Positions 35,230 through 43,837 of a stretch of 64,000 nucleotides of DNA are shown one piece after another; position 1 is the stretch's first letter; each line of letters opens with the position of its first letter. Under the pieces are notes generated by a model. That model was not told where the DNA came from. It did not search any database and was given only the letters and a program-made list of their open reading frames with translations. The stretch covers positions 3,686,267-3,750,266 of the forward strand of contig NZ_CP030287.1 of NCBI RefSeq assembly GCF_003287935.1, read 5' to 3'. The translations under genes were made by a program, and so were the position numbers. The stretch is from Streptomyces sp. ICC1. GTDB lineage: Bacteria > Actinomycetota > Actinomycetes > Streptomycetales > Streptomycetaceae.

Positions 35230-36705
35230 TCAGTACGCTCCGCGACCGTCGACCACGGCGCGGAGCGTGCGGCCCATGACGTCGACGTCACTGGTGAAGG
35301 ACCAGTTGTCGACGTACTGGAGGTCGAGCTGGATGGTCTCGTCCCAGGACAGGTCGGAGCGACCGCTGATCTGCCACAGCCCGGTCATCCCGGGCCGCAC
35401 GGTGAGCCGGCGCAGCTCGACCTCGTCGTACTTCGCCACCTCCTCCGGCAGCGGCGGGCGCGGGCCGACCAGGGACATGTCCCCGGCCACCACGTTGATC
35501 AGCTGCGGCAGTTCGTCCATGGAGGTGCGCCGCAGCAGCCGGCCCACCCGGGTCACGCGCGGATCGCGGCGCATCTTGAACATCAGGCCGTCGTTCTCGT
35601 TGGATCCGGACAGATCCGCCTTCAGCGCGTCCGCGTCGACGACCATCGTGCGGAACTTCCACATGACGAACGGCTCCCCGTCGCGGCCTATGCGCCGCTG
35701 CCGGTAGAAGGCCGGTCCGCGCGAGCCGAAGCGGATCGCGAGGACCATCGCCAGGAACACCGGTGACAGCAGGACCAGTCCGATCCCGGCGGCGGCCCGG
35801 TCCAGTACCGACTTCAGCAGGGTCTGCATCCCCCGGCCGACCGGCGGCACCACCCGCAGCATGGCCAGGCCGCCCGCGGACAGCGTCTCCAGCCGCTTGA
35901 CGGAGACCTCCACCAGCCCCGGGAAGACCGCCAGTTCCAGCCCGGCGTCGTGCAGGGCCCAGGCGATCCGGCGCAGCCGCTCGCCCCCGAGCCGCGCCCC
36001 CGGGGCGACGAGCACCAGATCGGCGCGGTGGGCGGCGACGGCGCCGAGCACGACGACGGAGTCCCCTGTCGGGGCCTGCGCCATCGCGGAGCCGAGCCGG
36101 GCGGCCACGGGCACACCGCTCTCCAGCTCGCCGGGGCCGACCGGCACGACGCCGACGACGACGTACGGGTGGTCGGTGCGCGCGGCGAGGTGGCCGATGA
36201 CGGACTCGGCGGAATCGGGCTCGCCGACGACCAGCACCCGGCTCACGGCCTGGGCCTCGCGGCGGGCGGCGGAGAGGTGGCGGTAGGTCAGTTTGTGGCA
36301 GGCGACGGTGACGAGCAGAGCGGGCAGCAGGGCGCCGAGCGCGGACAGCCGGGGGGTGTCTTCGCCGGTGACCACGCGGGCCACGGCGAGCACGCCGATG
36401 AGAATCAGCCAGTCGTGTACGACCGGGAGAACTCCCCGGGACTCTCCGAGCACCCGGGCCGCGTACCGCCGGCGGAGCAGTTGCACACCGCTCCAGGCCA
36501 GGGCCGCGCCGAGGGCGCAGTACAGCGGCCGGACCTGCTGCGCGGCCTCGAAGACCAGGCCGACGGGCACGCCCGCGCCGATGAGGTCAGCGGTGACCGC
36601 CGCGGGCAGGTACCAGCGCGCTTTGTCTCCGAGCCCTCGAACCGGATGCGCCGATTCGAGCGCCCTCCGGGCCACTCTTTGCACAGGAATATGGACATGC
36701 CTCAT
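35230..36705 (-). CDS. Polyprenyl-phosphate sugar-1-phosphate transferase (exopolysaccharide initiation)
   Basis: Membrane enzyme that loads the first sugar onto the lipid carrier. The 491 residues carry four or five N-terminal helices, a CoA-binding-like middle domain (VSRVLVVGEPDSAESVIGHL), and a C-terminal bacterial sugar transferase domain: MVLAIRFGSRGPAFYRQ, WKFRTMVVDADA, RRTSMDELPQLINV, MSLVGPRPPLPEE and LTVRPGMTGLWQISGRS. These match the WbaP/CpsE family. ATG 36705 follows AGGGGGG; the longer frame is discarded. Beside gmd and fcl it suggests a fucose-containing polysaccharide, though no other glycosyltransferases or flippase are in view. Confidence 0.93.
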   Translation of the reverse strand: MRHVHIPVQRVARRALESAHPVRGLGDKARWYLPAAVTADLIGAGVPVGLVFEAAQQVRPLYCALGAALAWSGVQLLRRRYAARVLGESRGVLPVVHDWLILIGVLAVARVVTGEDTPRLSALGALLPALLVTVACHKLTYRHLSAARREAQAVSRVLVVGEPDSAESVIGHLAARTDHPYVVVGVVPVGPGELESGVPVAARLGSAMAQAPTGDSVVVLGAVAAHRADLVLVAPGARLGGERLRRIAWALHDAGLELAVFPGLVEVSVKRLETLSAGGLAMLRVVPPVGRGMQTLLKSVLDRAAAGIGLVLLSPVFLAMVLAIRFGSRGPAFYRQRRIGRDGEPFVMWKFRTMVVDADALKADLSGSNENDGLMFKMRRDPRVTRVGRLLRRTSMDELPQLINVVAGDMSLVGPRPPLPEEVAKYDEVELRRLTVRPGMTGLWQISGRSDLSWDETIQLDLQYVDNWSFTSDVDVMGRTLRAVVDGRGAY

Positions 36706-37085
36706 GGGCCCCCCTGGCACGTGGTCTATGACGTTGGCGCGGGCCCACGGCTTCCCCAGGCAGCAGACATCCGACGCACCGGGAAACAGTACGACAAACA
36801 CCCGTACGGTAAATGCCGTTTTCGGGAACCCGACGTCTTGTTGCCCAAGCGTTAGAAGGCGGTATTGCACATTCCGGATATTGGGCGCTTCTCTCCCACA
36901 CCAAAGTGAATGTTCCGGATACCGGATACGTCTCTTCGGACAACGAACCGTTTCCAGCCAACCTTTTGACGCGCCCCTGACATCACGTCGCCCAAGTGGC
37001 ACTCTTCGACCGTTCTTCGCACCAGCCCGATCTGCCCGGAGGCCCACCCAGCCATCCGGAACCCCCCTTGCAGAAGGAGTCTGCG
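36706..37085. other. 380-nt divergent intergenic region with TTCCGGATA repeats
   Basis: No gene. It separates the leftward sugar transferase from the rightward metalloprotease, and its middle is AT-rich for this genome, as expected of promoters. TTCCGGATA occurs at 36872 and 36913, the second followed at once by CCGGATA. The ATG/GTG frame starting at 36996 merely extends the protease and lacks a ribosome-binding site. Confidence 0.6.
36872..36928. promoter_or_regulatory. TTCCGGATA direct repeats
   Basis: Two TTCCGGATA copies 41 bp apart (four helical turns) plus an abutting third half, CCGGATA, in the divergent promoter region. Candidate binding sites for an unidentified regulator. Confidence 0.45.
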
Positions 37086-39356
37086 TTGAGTCCCACCCCC
37101 CAGCGGCGTGCCACCACGGCCGGCGCGCTTGTTGCCGCGGCCGCTCTCCTCGCCGTAGGCATCCAGACCGGAACCGCCACCGCCGACGCCACCGCGTCGC
37201 AGGCCGGCTCGGTCGTCCAGGCCAACCCGGGCGCGGCCAACCGCGCACTCAGCGCTTCGGAGCGTGCGACGCTCCTCGCCGAGGCCAACTCCACCACCGT
37301 GCAGGCGGCCAAGGGCCTCGGCCTCGCCGGCTCGGAGAAGCTCATCGTCCGCGACGTGGTCAAGGACGCGGACGGCACCACCCACACCACGTACGAGCGC
37401 ACCTACGACGGCATACCGGTGCTCGGCGGTGACCTCACCATCCACGCCAAGGACGGCGTCACCAAGAGCGTCACCAAGGCCACCAACCACGACATCAAGG
37501 TCGCGGACACCAACGCCACCGTCACGCCGTCCGCCGCGGAGGGCCAGGCGGTGGCCGCCGCCGGCGCCGAGGGCTCCAAGGAGGTCAAGGCCTCCAAGGG
37601 CGCCCGCAAGGTGATCTGGGCGGCCGAGGGCGTTCCGGTCCTCGCCTTCGAGACCGTCGTCGGCGGCCTCCAGCACGACGGCACCCCGAACGAACTGCAC
37701 GTGGTGACCAACGCCAAGACCGGCGCCAAGATCACCGAGTGGCAGGCCATCGAGACCGGCACCGGCAACACCATGTACAGCGGCCAGGTGACCCTCGGGA
37801 CCTCCGCGTCGGGCAGCAACTTCACCCTGACCGACGCCGCGCGCGGCAGCCACAAGACGTACAACCTCAACCGCGGCACCGGCTCCGGCACCGGCACGCT
37901 CTTCTCCGGACCGGACGACATCTGGGGCAACGGCCTGCCGGCCAACCTGGAGACGGCCGCCGCCGACGCCCACTACGGCGCGCAGGTGACGTGGGACTAC
38001 TACAAGAACGTGCACGGCCGCAACGGCCTGCGCAACGACGGCGTGTCCCCGTACAGCCGGGTCCACTACGGCAACAACTACGTGAACGCCTTCTGGAGCG
38101 ACTCCTGCTTCTGCATGACGTACGGCGACGGTGACGGCAACGCCAAGCCGCTGACCTCCACCGACGTGGCAGCGCACGAGATGACCCACGGTCTGACCTC
38201 GGTCACCGGCAACATGACCTACGCCGGTGAGCCCGGTGGTCTGAACGAGGCGACCTCCGACATCTTCGCGGCAGCCGTCGAGTTCTACGCCGCCAACCCG
38301 CAGGACGTCGGCGACTACCTGGTCGGCGAGAAGATCGACATCCGCGGCAACGGCACCCCGCTGCGCTACATGGACAAGCCGAGCAAGGACGGCTCCTCGA
38401 AGGACGCCTGGTACTCGGGCATCGGCTCGATCGACGTCCACTACTCCTCGGGCCCGGCCAACCACTGGTACTACCTGGCCTCCGAGGGCTCCGGCGCCAA
38501 GGTCGTCAACGGGGTCAGCTACGACTCGCCGACCTCCGACGGCCTCCCGGTCACCGCGATCGGCCGCGACGCCGCGTCCAAGATCTGGTTCCGCGCCCTG
38601 ACCACCGGTCTGTTCAGGTCGAACACCAACTACGAGGCCGCCCGTACGGCCACCCTGACGGCCGCCGCCGACCTGTACGGCGCCGGCTCGACCACGTACA
38701 ACAACACCGCCAACGCCTGGGCCGCGATCAACGTCGGCCCGCGCATCGTCAGCGGTGTCACGGTCACCAACCCGGGCAACCAGACCACCGTCACGGGCAG
38801 CGCCGTCAGCCTGCAGGTCCAGGCCACCAGCACCAACCCCGGTGCCCTGAGCTACGCGGCGACCGGCCTGCCGGCCGGGCTGTCGATCAACTCCTCCAAC
38901 GGCCTCATCTCGGGTACGGCCACCACGGCGGGCACGTCCAACGTGACCGTCACGGTGACCGACTCGCAGAGCAAGACCGGAACGGCGGCGTTCACCTGGA
39001 CGGTCGGCACCTCGCAGCCGAACGTCTTCGAGAACACCACCGACTACGCGATCGCCGACAACGCGACCGTCGACTCCCCGATCACCGTGAACCGCACGGG
39101 CAACGCCCCGAGCACCCTCAAGGTGGACCTGAACATCCTCCACACCTACATCGGTGACCTGAAGGTCGACCTGGTCGCCCCCGACGGCACCCTGTACAAC
39201 CTGCACAACCGCACCGGTGGCAGCGCGGACAACATCATCAAGTCCGTGACGGTCAACGCCTCCTCCGAGGTCGCCAACGGAGTGTGGAAGCTCCGGGTCA
39301 ACGACAACGCGAACATCGACACCGGCAAGATCGACAGCTGGAAGCTCACCTTCTGA
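37086..39356 (+). CDS. Secreted M4 (thermolysin-like) metalloprotease with Ig-like and P domains
   Basis: A 756-residue exported protease. I use TTG 37086 because AAGGAG sits 6 nt before it and a normal signal peptide follows (TTAGALVAAAALLAVG). An FTP/PepSY propeptide occupies ~60-200. The zinc site is HEMTHG near residue 363, with the third ligand in GLNEATSDIF; the C-terminal helical M4 domain follows to ~550. Then come an Ig-like segment (ISGTATTAGTSNVTVTVTD) and a C-terminal proprotein-convertase P domain (HTYIGDLKVDLVAPDGT). P domains on M4 proteases are frequent in Actinobacteria. A hairpin terminator follows. Confidence 0.93.
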   Translation: MSPTPQRRATTAGALVAAAALLAVGIQTGTATADATASQAGSVVQANPGAANRALSASERATLLAEANSTTVQAAKGLGLAGSEKLIVRDVVKDADGTTHTTYERTYDGIPVLGGDLTIHAKDGVTKSVTKATNHDIKVADTNATVTPSAAEGQAVAAAGAEGSKEVKASKGARKVIWAAEGVPVLAFETVVGGLQHDGTPNELHVVTNAKTGAKITEWQAIETGTGNTMYSGQVTLGTSASGSNFTLTDAARGSHKTYNLNRGTGSGTGTLFSGPDDIWGNGLPANLETAAADAHYGAQVTWDYYKNVHGRNGLRNDGVSPYSRVHYGNNYVNAFWSDSCFCMTYGDGDGNAKPLTSTDVAAHEMTHGLTSVTGNMTYAGEPGGLNEATSDIFAAAVEFYAANPQDVGDYLVGEKIDIRGNGTPLRYMDKPSKDGSSKDAWYSGIGSIDVHYSSGPANHWYYLASEGSGAKVVNGVSYDSPTSDGLPVTAIGRDAASKIWFRALTTGLFRSNTNYEAARTATLTAAADLYGAGSTTYNNTANAWAAINVGPRIVSGVTVTNPGNQTTVTGSAVSLQVQATSTNPGALSYAATGLPAGLSINSSNGLISGTATTAGTSNVTVTVTDSQSKTGTAAFTWTVGTSQPNVFENTTDYAIADNATVDSPITVNRTGNAPSTLKVDLNILHTYIGDLKVDLVAPDGTLYNLHNRTGGSADNIIKSVTVNASSEVANGVWKLRVNDNANIDTGKIDSWKLTF

Positions 39357-39403
39357 CCCGCACCGGGGCCGAACGTGAACCAGAGCTGACCCGCTAGACC
39401 ACG

Positions 39404-39437
39404 GGGCCGCCCGGGAGGAAACCTCCCCGGGCGGCCC
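39404..39437. terminator. Terminator after the M4 protease
   Basis: A 15-bp stem with a single bulged C, starting GGGCCGCCCGGGAGG, loop AAA, then TGTTCC. Confidence 0.88.
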
Positions 39438-39536
39438 TGTTCCATTGGCCCCTGCCCACGAGGGTCCACGTCCCCCCAGGGCCGGGACCTTCGGCGCCTT
39501 CCGGCGGGCCGGGCCGGCGTCATAGTGGAAAACAGC

Positions 39537-39558
39537 GAACCTACGGAACCGTAGGTTC
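39537..39558. promoter_or_regulatory. 22-bp palindromic operator
   Basis: Perfect arms GAACCTACGG and CCGTAGGTTC separated by AA, 24 bp before the PfaD-like gene. The form ACGGnnCCGT is typical of TetR-family operators. No TetR gene is adjacent, so the regulator lies elsewhere. Confidence 0.7.
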
Positions 39559-39582
39559 GGGTGATCCCCGAGGACGTGACCC

Positions 39583-41052
39583 ATGCCGCAGACCCCCGCG
39601 ACCGCCCCCGCCGCCCGCCACCCCTGGCTGATCCAGGGCGGCATGGGCGTCGGAGTCTCCGGCTGGCGCCTGGCGAAGGCCGTCTCCGGCGAGGGCCAGC
39701 TGGGCGTGGTCTCCGGCACGGCCCTGGACGTCGTACTGGCCCGCGTACTGCAGACCGGCGACCCCGGCGGCCACGCCCGCCGGGCCCTGGCCGCCTTCCC
39801 GCTCCCCGAGCTCGCCCAGACCGCCATCGACTGCTACTTCCGCGAGGACGGCCTCGCGGACGGCGTCCCCATGCGCACGACCCCGCGGCTGCGGGCGACG
39901 GGCGGGGCGCAGGCGGAGATCCTCACCGTCCTCGGCAACTTCGTCGAGGTCTGGCTCGCCAAGGAGGGACACGAAGGTGTCATCGGCATCAACTACCTGG
40001 AGAAGATCCAGCTCGCCACCGCCCCCGCGATGTTCGGCGCGATCCTGGCAGGCGTCGACTACGTGCTCGTGGGCGCGGGAGTCCCCGGTCAGATCCCTGC
40101 CCTCGCCACGCGGCTGGCGCGCTACGAACGCTGCGTGAACAAGGTCCACGTGGAAGGAGGACCTCATGGGGAAGAGCCCCTGGAACACCTCTTCGACCCC
40201 GGCGCCCTGCTCGCCGGGCACCTGCCCGGCCCGCTGCGCCGCCCCCGGGTGCTGGCCATCGTCTCCCTCCCGGTGCTCGCCACCTACCTGGCCCGGGACG
40301 AGGCCACCCGCCCCGACGGCTTCGTGATCGAAACCAGCACGGCGGGCGGCCACAGCGCCCCGCCGCGCGGCCCGATGAAGCTCGACGAGGAAGGCGAGCC
40401 GGTCTACGGGCCGCGCGACACCCCGGATCTCGCCAAAATGGCGGCGCTCGGGCTGCCGTTCTGGCTCGCCGGCGGCCAGGCCAGCCCCGAGGCGGTGGCC
40501 GGGGCCCTCGCCGAGGGGGCGGCCGGGGTCCAGGTCGGCAGCGCGTTCGCGCTGTGCGAGGAGTCCGGGATGGCCCGCCACCTGCGCGAGGAGCTGCTGG
40601 GCCGGGCCCACGCCGGCACCCTCTCGGTCCGCAACGACCCGGAGGCCTCGCCGACGTCCTTCCCCTTCAAGGTGGCCGACCTGCCCGGGACCGTCGCCGA
40701 GCCGGAGGTGGCCGCGGCCCGGCGCCGCGTCTGCGACCTCGGGTTCCTGCGCACTGCCGTACGGGGCCCCCGCGGCCTGGTCTACCGGTGCGCGGCCGAG
40801 CCGGTGGCCGCGTACGTCCGCAAGGGCGGCGACGCCGCCGACACCCAGGGCCGCCAGTGCCTGTGCAACGGCCTGCTGGCCACCATCGGGCTGGCGCAGC
40901 GGCGGCCGCACGGCCGGATCGAGCCCCCGCTGGTGACCATCGGCAAGGACCTTTCGTTCCTGCCGGCGCTGGCGCCGGACGCCGAGCCGTACGCGGCGGC
41001 GGACGTGGTGCGCTGGTTGGCGGCCGGCGCGGGGCGGCCCACGGCCGGCTGA
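39583..41052 (+). CDS. PfaD-like / nitronate monooxygenase-like FMN oxidoreductase
   Basis: A 489-residue TIM-barrel flavoprotein. The opening WLIQGGMGVGVSGWRLAKAV, the FMN-phosphate region GLPFWLAGGQASPEAVAGAL with GAAGVQVGSAFALCEESG, and the ETSTAGGHSAPPRG His match the PfaD/2-nitropropane dioxygenase group. PfaD acts as enoyl reductase in polyunsaturated fatty acid synthases, but no such synthase is nearby. Here it may be a stand-alone enoyl reductase or nitronate oxidase. GAGGA precedes the ATG, and a 22-bp palindrome covers the promoter, so it is probably a repressed, inducible gene. Confidence 0.82.
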   Translation: MPQTPATAPAARHPWLIQGGMGVGVSGWRLAKAVSGEGQLGVVSGTALDVVLARVLQTGDPGGHARRALAAFPLPELAQTAIDCYFREDGLADGVPMRTTPRLRATGGAQAEILTVLGNFVEVWLAKEGHEGVIGINYLEKIQLATAPAMFGAILAGVDYVLVGAGVPGQIPALATRLARYERCVNKVHVEGGPHGEEPLEHLFDPGALLAGHLPGPLRRPRVLAIVSLPVLATYLARDEATRPDGFVIETSTAGGHSAPPRGPMKLDEEGEPVYGPRDTPDLAKMAALGLPFWLAGGQASPEAVAGALAEGAAGVQVGSAFALCEESGMARHLREELLGRAHAGTLSVRNDPEASPTSFPFKVADLPGTVAEPEVAAARRRVCDLGFLRTAVRGPRGLVYRCAAEPVAAYVRKGGDAADTQGRQCLCNGLLATIGLAQRRPHGRIEPPLVTIGKDLSFLPALAPDAEPYAAADVVRWLAAGAGRPTAG

Positions 41053-41099
41053 GGCGCGGGGCTGCGGCGCGGCCGGCTGAGGCGCCCGGCGCATGCGGG

Positions 41100-41131
41100 A
41101 GGACCCGGCACCCCGAGGGGTGCCGGGTCCT
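41100..41131. terminator. Bidirectional terminator
   Basis: Perfect 15-bp stem AGGACCCGGCACCCC with its complement around GA, between the convergent PfaD-like and secreted-protein genes. Confidence 0.9.
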
Positions 41132-41153
41132 GCGGCGTTCTGCCGGCCGGGGA

Positions 41154-41735
41154 TCAGCCGATGGAGCGGAAGACCGAGTCGAGGATGTCCGGCGTCATCT
41201 GCCGGGCCGGGGCCTCGGCCGCGCGGCCGCCGTGGCTGCGGTCCTCGTCGTCGCGCTCGTCGTCACGGCGGTCGTCACGGCGGTCGTCGTCGCGTCCGTC
41301 GTGCCGGCCGTCGTGCCGGCCGTCCTCGCGGTCGTCGTCGCGCCCGTCGTGGCGGCCCTCGTGGCGGTCGTCGTCGACGGGCTTGAAGTAGACGGAGGCC
41401 ACGTCCGTGTCCCGCAGCCGCTCACCCGGCTCCAGCGACGCCTCCGGCACCCCGCCGCAGTTGCGGTTGCTGTAGACCACCGCGAGGGACTCCGTCTCGT
41501 TCTTCACCTCGAACGCGGGCCGGTTCTCGGTGGTGTGCGTCAGCCGGTAGCAGGTGTCGTTGTCCGCCGGATGGATCTGTCCGTTGCGGCGGTCGCCGTC
41601 CTCGTCGGTGTACCGGTAGTACAGCGTGCCGAGGTTCTCGCGGTCGTCGTGGTCGTTGGCGAAGGACAGCCCGGCGGCGGGCAGGACGAGCGCGAGCGCG
41701 CCGACGAGAGCGGCTGCGGTGGAGCGAAGACGCAT
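41154..41735 (-). CDS. Secreted protein with charged Asp/Arg/His repeat
   Basis: A 193-residue exported protein: signal peptide to about residue 26 (LVLPAAGLSFA), then a small beta domain with two Cys (NDTCYRLTH and YSNRNCGGVPE), a layout reminiscent of crystallin-like peptidase-inhibitor I36 proteins, though the match is weak. Residues ~120-170 are a low-complexity run of DDR, HDGR and DDRRDD units encoded by near-identical codons, which suggests growth by slippage. The C-terminus returns to a normal helix. The charged run may bind metal or wall polymers. Confidence 0.7.
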   Translation of the reverse strand: MRLRSTAAALVGALALVLPAAGLSFANDHDDRENLGTLYYRYTDEDGDRRNGQIHPADNDTCYRLTHTTENRPAFEVKNETESLAVVYSNRNCGGVPEASLEPGERLRDTDVASVYFKPVDDDRHEGRHDGRDDDREDGRHDGRHDGRDDDRRDDRRDDERDDEDRSHGGRAAEAPARQMTPDILDSVFRSIG

Positions 41736-41953
41736 GGGGGGTCCGTTCCTCGGGGTACACGGGTTCCTCGGATGCCTGGTCCGGTTGGCATCCGCGGGCA
41801 GCGTAGGAGCGGACGGTCACGCCGGAGCGATGTGGCACGCAGGCGCGTTCGAAGGTTCACCCTCCCGGTCGCCCCGCGGCGGGCGCGCCCCTCGCGCCCC
41901 GGATCCGCGCAGGATCCGGGGTGCACGGCCGCGTACGGCGCCGCCGAGGCGGC

Positions 41954-42970
41954 TCAGACGGCGGCGCGCTCCGCGGCTCCGGCGGCGGGTTCGCCGACCC
42001 CCGCGGCGGCCCCGGCCCCGGCCGGGCCCCGCCGGTCCGCCGGGGGCTGCGCGGCGGTGGTGCGGAACAGCACCAGGAAGATCAGCGCCCCCGCGAGGCC
42101 CATCGCTCCCGAGACCCAGAAGGTCTCGCGCAGCCCGCTCGCGAAGGCCGCCTCCACCCAGCCCGCGGCCTCCGGCGCCGCCGCCAGCACCTTGCCCGCG
42201 CCGTCGGCGGCCAGCGCCTCGGCGGTGCCGTGCGGCCGGCCCGAGCCTTCGAGCCCGTCCGCCAGCCCGGCCTGGAAGACCGCGCCGAGCACCGCGATGC
42301 CCAGCGCCGTGCCCAGCTGCCGCGCGGTGTTCAGCGCGCCGCCGGCCATGCCCACCCGGGCCGGGGGCACCGAGCCCATCGCGGCGGCCGCCACGGCCGG
42401 GGAGATCATGCCCACGCCCACGCCGGTGACGAGCAGGCCGGGCACCAGCGCGGTCCAGCCGTCCCCGGCGTCCAGCATCCAGCCCTGGAGCAGGGCGCCG
42501 GCGCCGATGAGGAACAGCCCGCCGCCGATGGTGATCCGGTACGAGACGGCGTGCATCAGCTTGCCCGTCGCGGCGGCCACGAAGAAGCCGGCCAGGCTGA
42601 GCGGCACCAGGGCCAGCCCGGCGCCGACCGGGCCCATGCCCTCGGCGGTCTGCAGCCACAGGGAGACGTACATCAGGTACGCGAAGGCGGCGCCCGACAT
42701 CAGCAGGGAGGCGGCCATGACCGCGACGAAGGACGGGCTGCGGAACAGCGACAGGTCCAGCATCGGCCGGGAGCTGCGCAGTTCGACGAGGACGAAGGCG
42801 GCGAAGGCGGCCGCGCCCAGACCGAACAGGCCCAGCGTGGTGGCGGAACTCCAGCCGTTCTCGCCGACCCGGATCAGGGCGTAGGTGACGGTGGCGGCGG
42901 CGGTGGTGAAGGCGGCCGTGCCGGGCAGGTCCAGGCCCTTGGCCCGCGGGTCGCGGGACTCGGTGACGGC
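41954..42970 (-). pseudogene. MFS transporter, N-terminal half missing
   Basis: The readable frame covers only the C-terminal part of a 14-helix DHA2-type drug exporter. It starts abruptly at SRDPRAKGLDLPG (normally mid-protein), then has LDLSLFRSPSFVAVMAASLL, MGPVGAGLALVPLSLAG and a conserved GMAGGALNTARQLGTALG. A TAG at 42971-42973 closes the frame immediately upstream and no start exists before ATG 42763 (269 residues). About 190 residues with the first six helices are absent, so transport is unlikely. The loss coincides with truncation of the divergent Lrp gene. Confidence 0.75.
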
Positions 42971-42972
42971 CT

Positions 42973-43641
42973 ATGGAGAAGCTGCCGCGCACCCGGCGGG
43001 TGACCGGCATCAGCGCCCACACCATCCTGCGGAAGTTCTTCGGCGGCCCCGATTCCTGGGTGGGTCTGGACGTGCTGCGCCCCGACCAGATCGCCGCCCT
43101 GCAACGGCCCGCCGCCCCGCCCGGGCCCGGGCCCGAGGAGTCGGGCGACCGCGACGCCCCGTACGCCCTCGACGCGCAGGAGCTCGCACTGCTCGCGGTG
43201 CTGGGCCGGGACGGCCGCGCCGGGTATCCGGAACTGGCGCGCGCCACCGGGCTGTCGGAGTCCACCGCGCGGCGCCGCCTGGAGCGGCTGCGCGATCGCG
43301 GGGCGCTCTTCTTCGACGTGGAGTTCGTCCCCGCGCTCTTCGGCTACGAGGCGGAGGCGACGCTCGTGCTGACCGTCCCGCCGGCCCGGCTGGCGCAGGT
43401 GGGGGCCGCCCTGGCGGGCCACCGCGAGGTGGCGTTCGCGGCGGCCGTGACCGGGGCGGCCTCCCTGATGGCGGTGGTGGTGTGCCGGGACACCGACGCG
43501 CTCTACACGTACCTGACCGAGCGGATCGGCGCGGTGGACGGCGTGGGCCACGTGGAGGTGATCCCGTCCCTGCGCAGCGTCAAACGGGCCGGGATGCTGG
43601 TGGAGGACGGGCGGCTGGTGGACCCGCCGCCCGTCCCCTGA
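42973..43641 (+). CDS. Lrp/AsnC-family regulator, N-terminal domain missing
   Basis: A 222-residue remainder of a Streptomyces double-domain Lrp regulator. It opens inside what is normally the end of the first half (RVTGISAHTILRKFFGGPD), then has a complete second HTH (DGRAGYPELARATGLSEST) and a RAM sensing domain ending with CRDTDALYTYLTERIGAVDG. Full-length relatives have about 100 more residues with another HTH. It starts one base from the MFS truncation, without a clear ribosome-binding site. It may still fold, but is probably not properly expressed. Confidence 0.7.
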   Translation: MEKLPRTRRVTGISAHTILRKFFGGPDSWVGLDVLRPDQIAALQRPAAPPGPGPEESGDRDAPYALDAQELALLAVLGRDGRAGYPELARATGLSESTARRRLERLRDRGALFFDVEFVPALFGYEAEATLVLTVPPARLAQVGAALAGHREVAFAAAVTGAASLMAVVVCRDTDALYTYLTERIGAVDGVGHVEVIPSLRSVKRAGMLVEDGRLVDPPPVP

Positions 43642-43642
43642 A

Positions 43643-43662
43643 CCCGCCCGACCCCGGGCGGG
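43643..43662. terminator. Shared terminator of lrp and glgP
   Basis: CCCGCCCG-ACCC-CGGGCGGG followed by CCCTTT, two bases after the Lrp stop. Before the MITE insertion it would have lain about ten bases from the glgP stop. Confidence 0.75.
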
Positions 43663-43668
43663 CCCTTT

Positions 43669-43837
43669 CGCTAGTGCTGTGGCCGGGAAGGTTTGCCGGG
43701 TCGCGGTGTCCGGTGCGGTGCATCGCAAAGCGGAGGACCACGCCTCGTACTGGACGTACCGGTGTGGTCCGACAACGCGGCGAGGTGCCGTGCCGGGCGC
43801 CGCGACCCGGTGAACCTTTCCGGTCACAGCACTAGCG
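43669..43837. mobile_element. MITE, 169 bp, 38-bp terminal inverted repeats
   Basis: The ends 43669-43706 and 43800-43837 are inverted repeats, 34 of 38 bases identical, starting CGCTAGTGCTGTG. The interior is also nearly self-complementary (for example GGACCAC with GTGGTCC), so the whole element folds into one hairpin. There is no coding sequence. CTAG at both ends fits a TA target duplication as used by IS630/mariner-type transposases, which would have to act in trans. The right end carries the glgP stop codon. Confidence 0.85.

Noticed and set aside
36852-39827. 991-codon minus-strand frame opposite the M4 protease
   Set aside because: Spans a terminator and a promoter palindrome, and is the complement of a well-supported protease gene.
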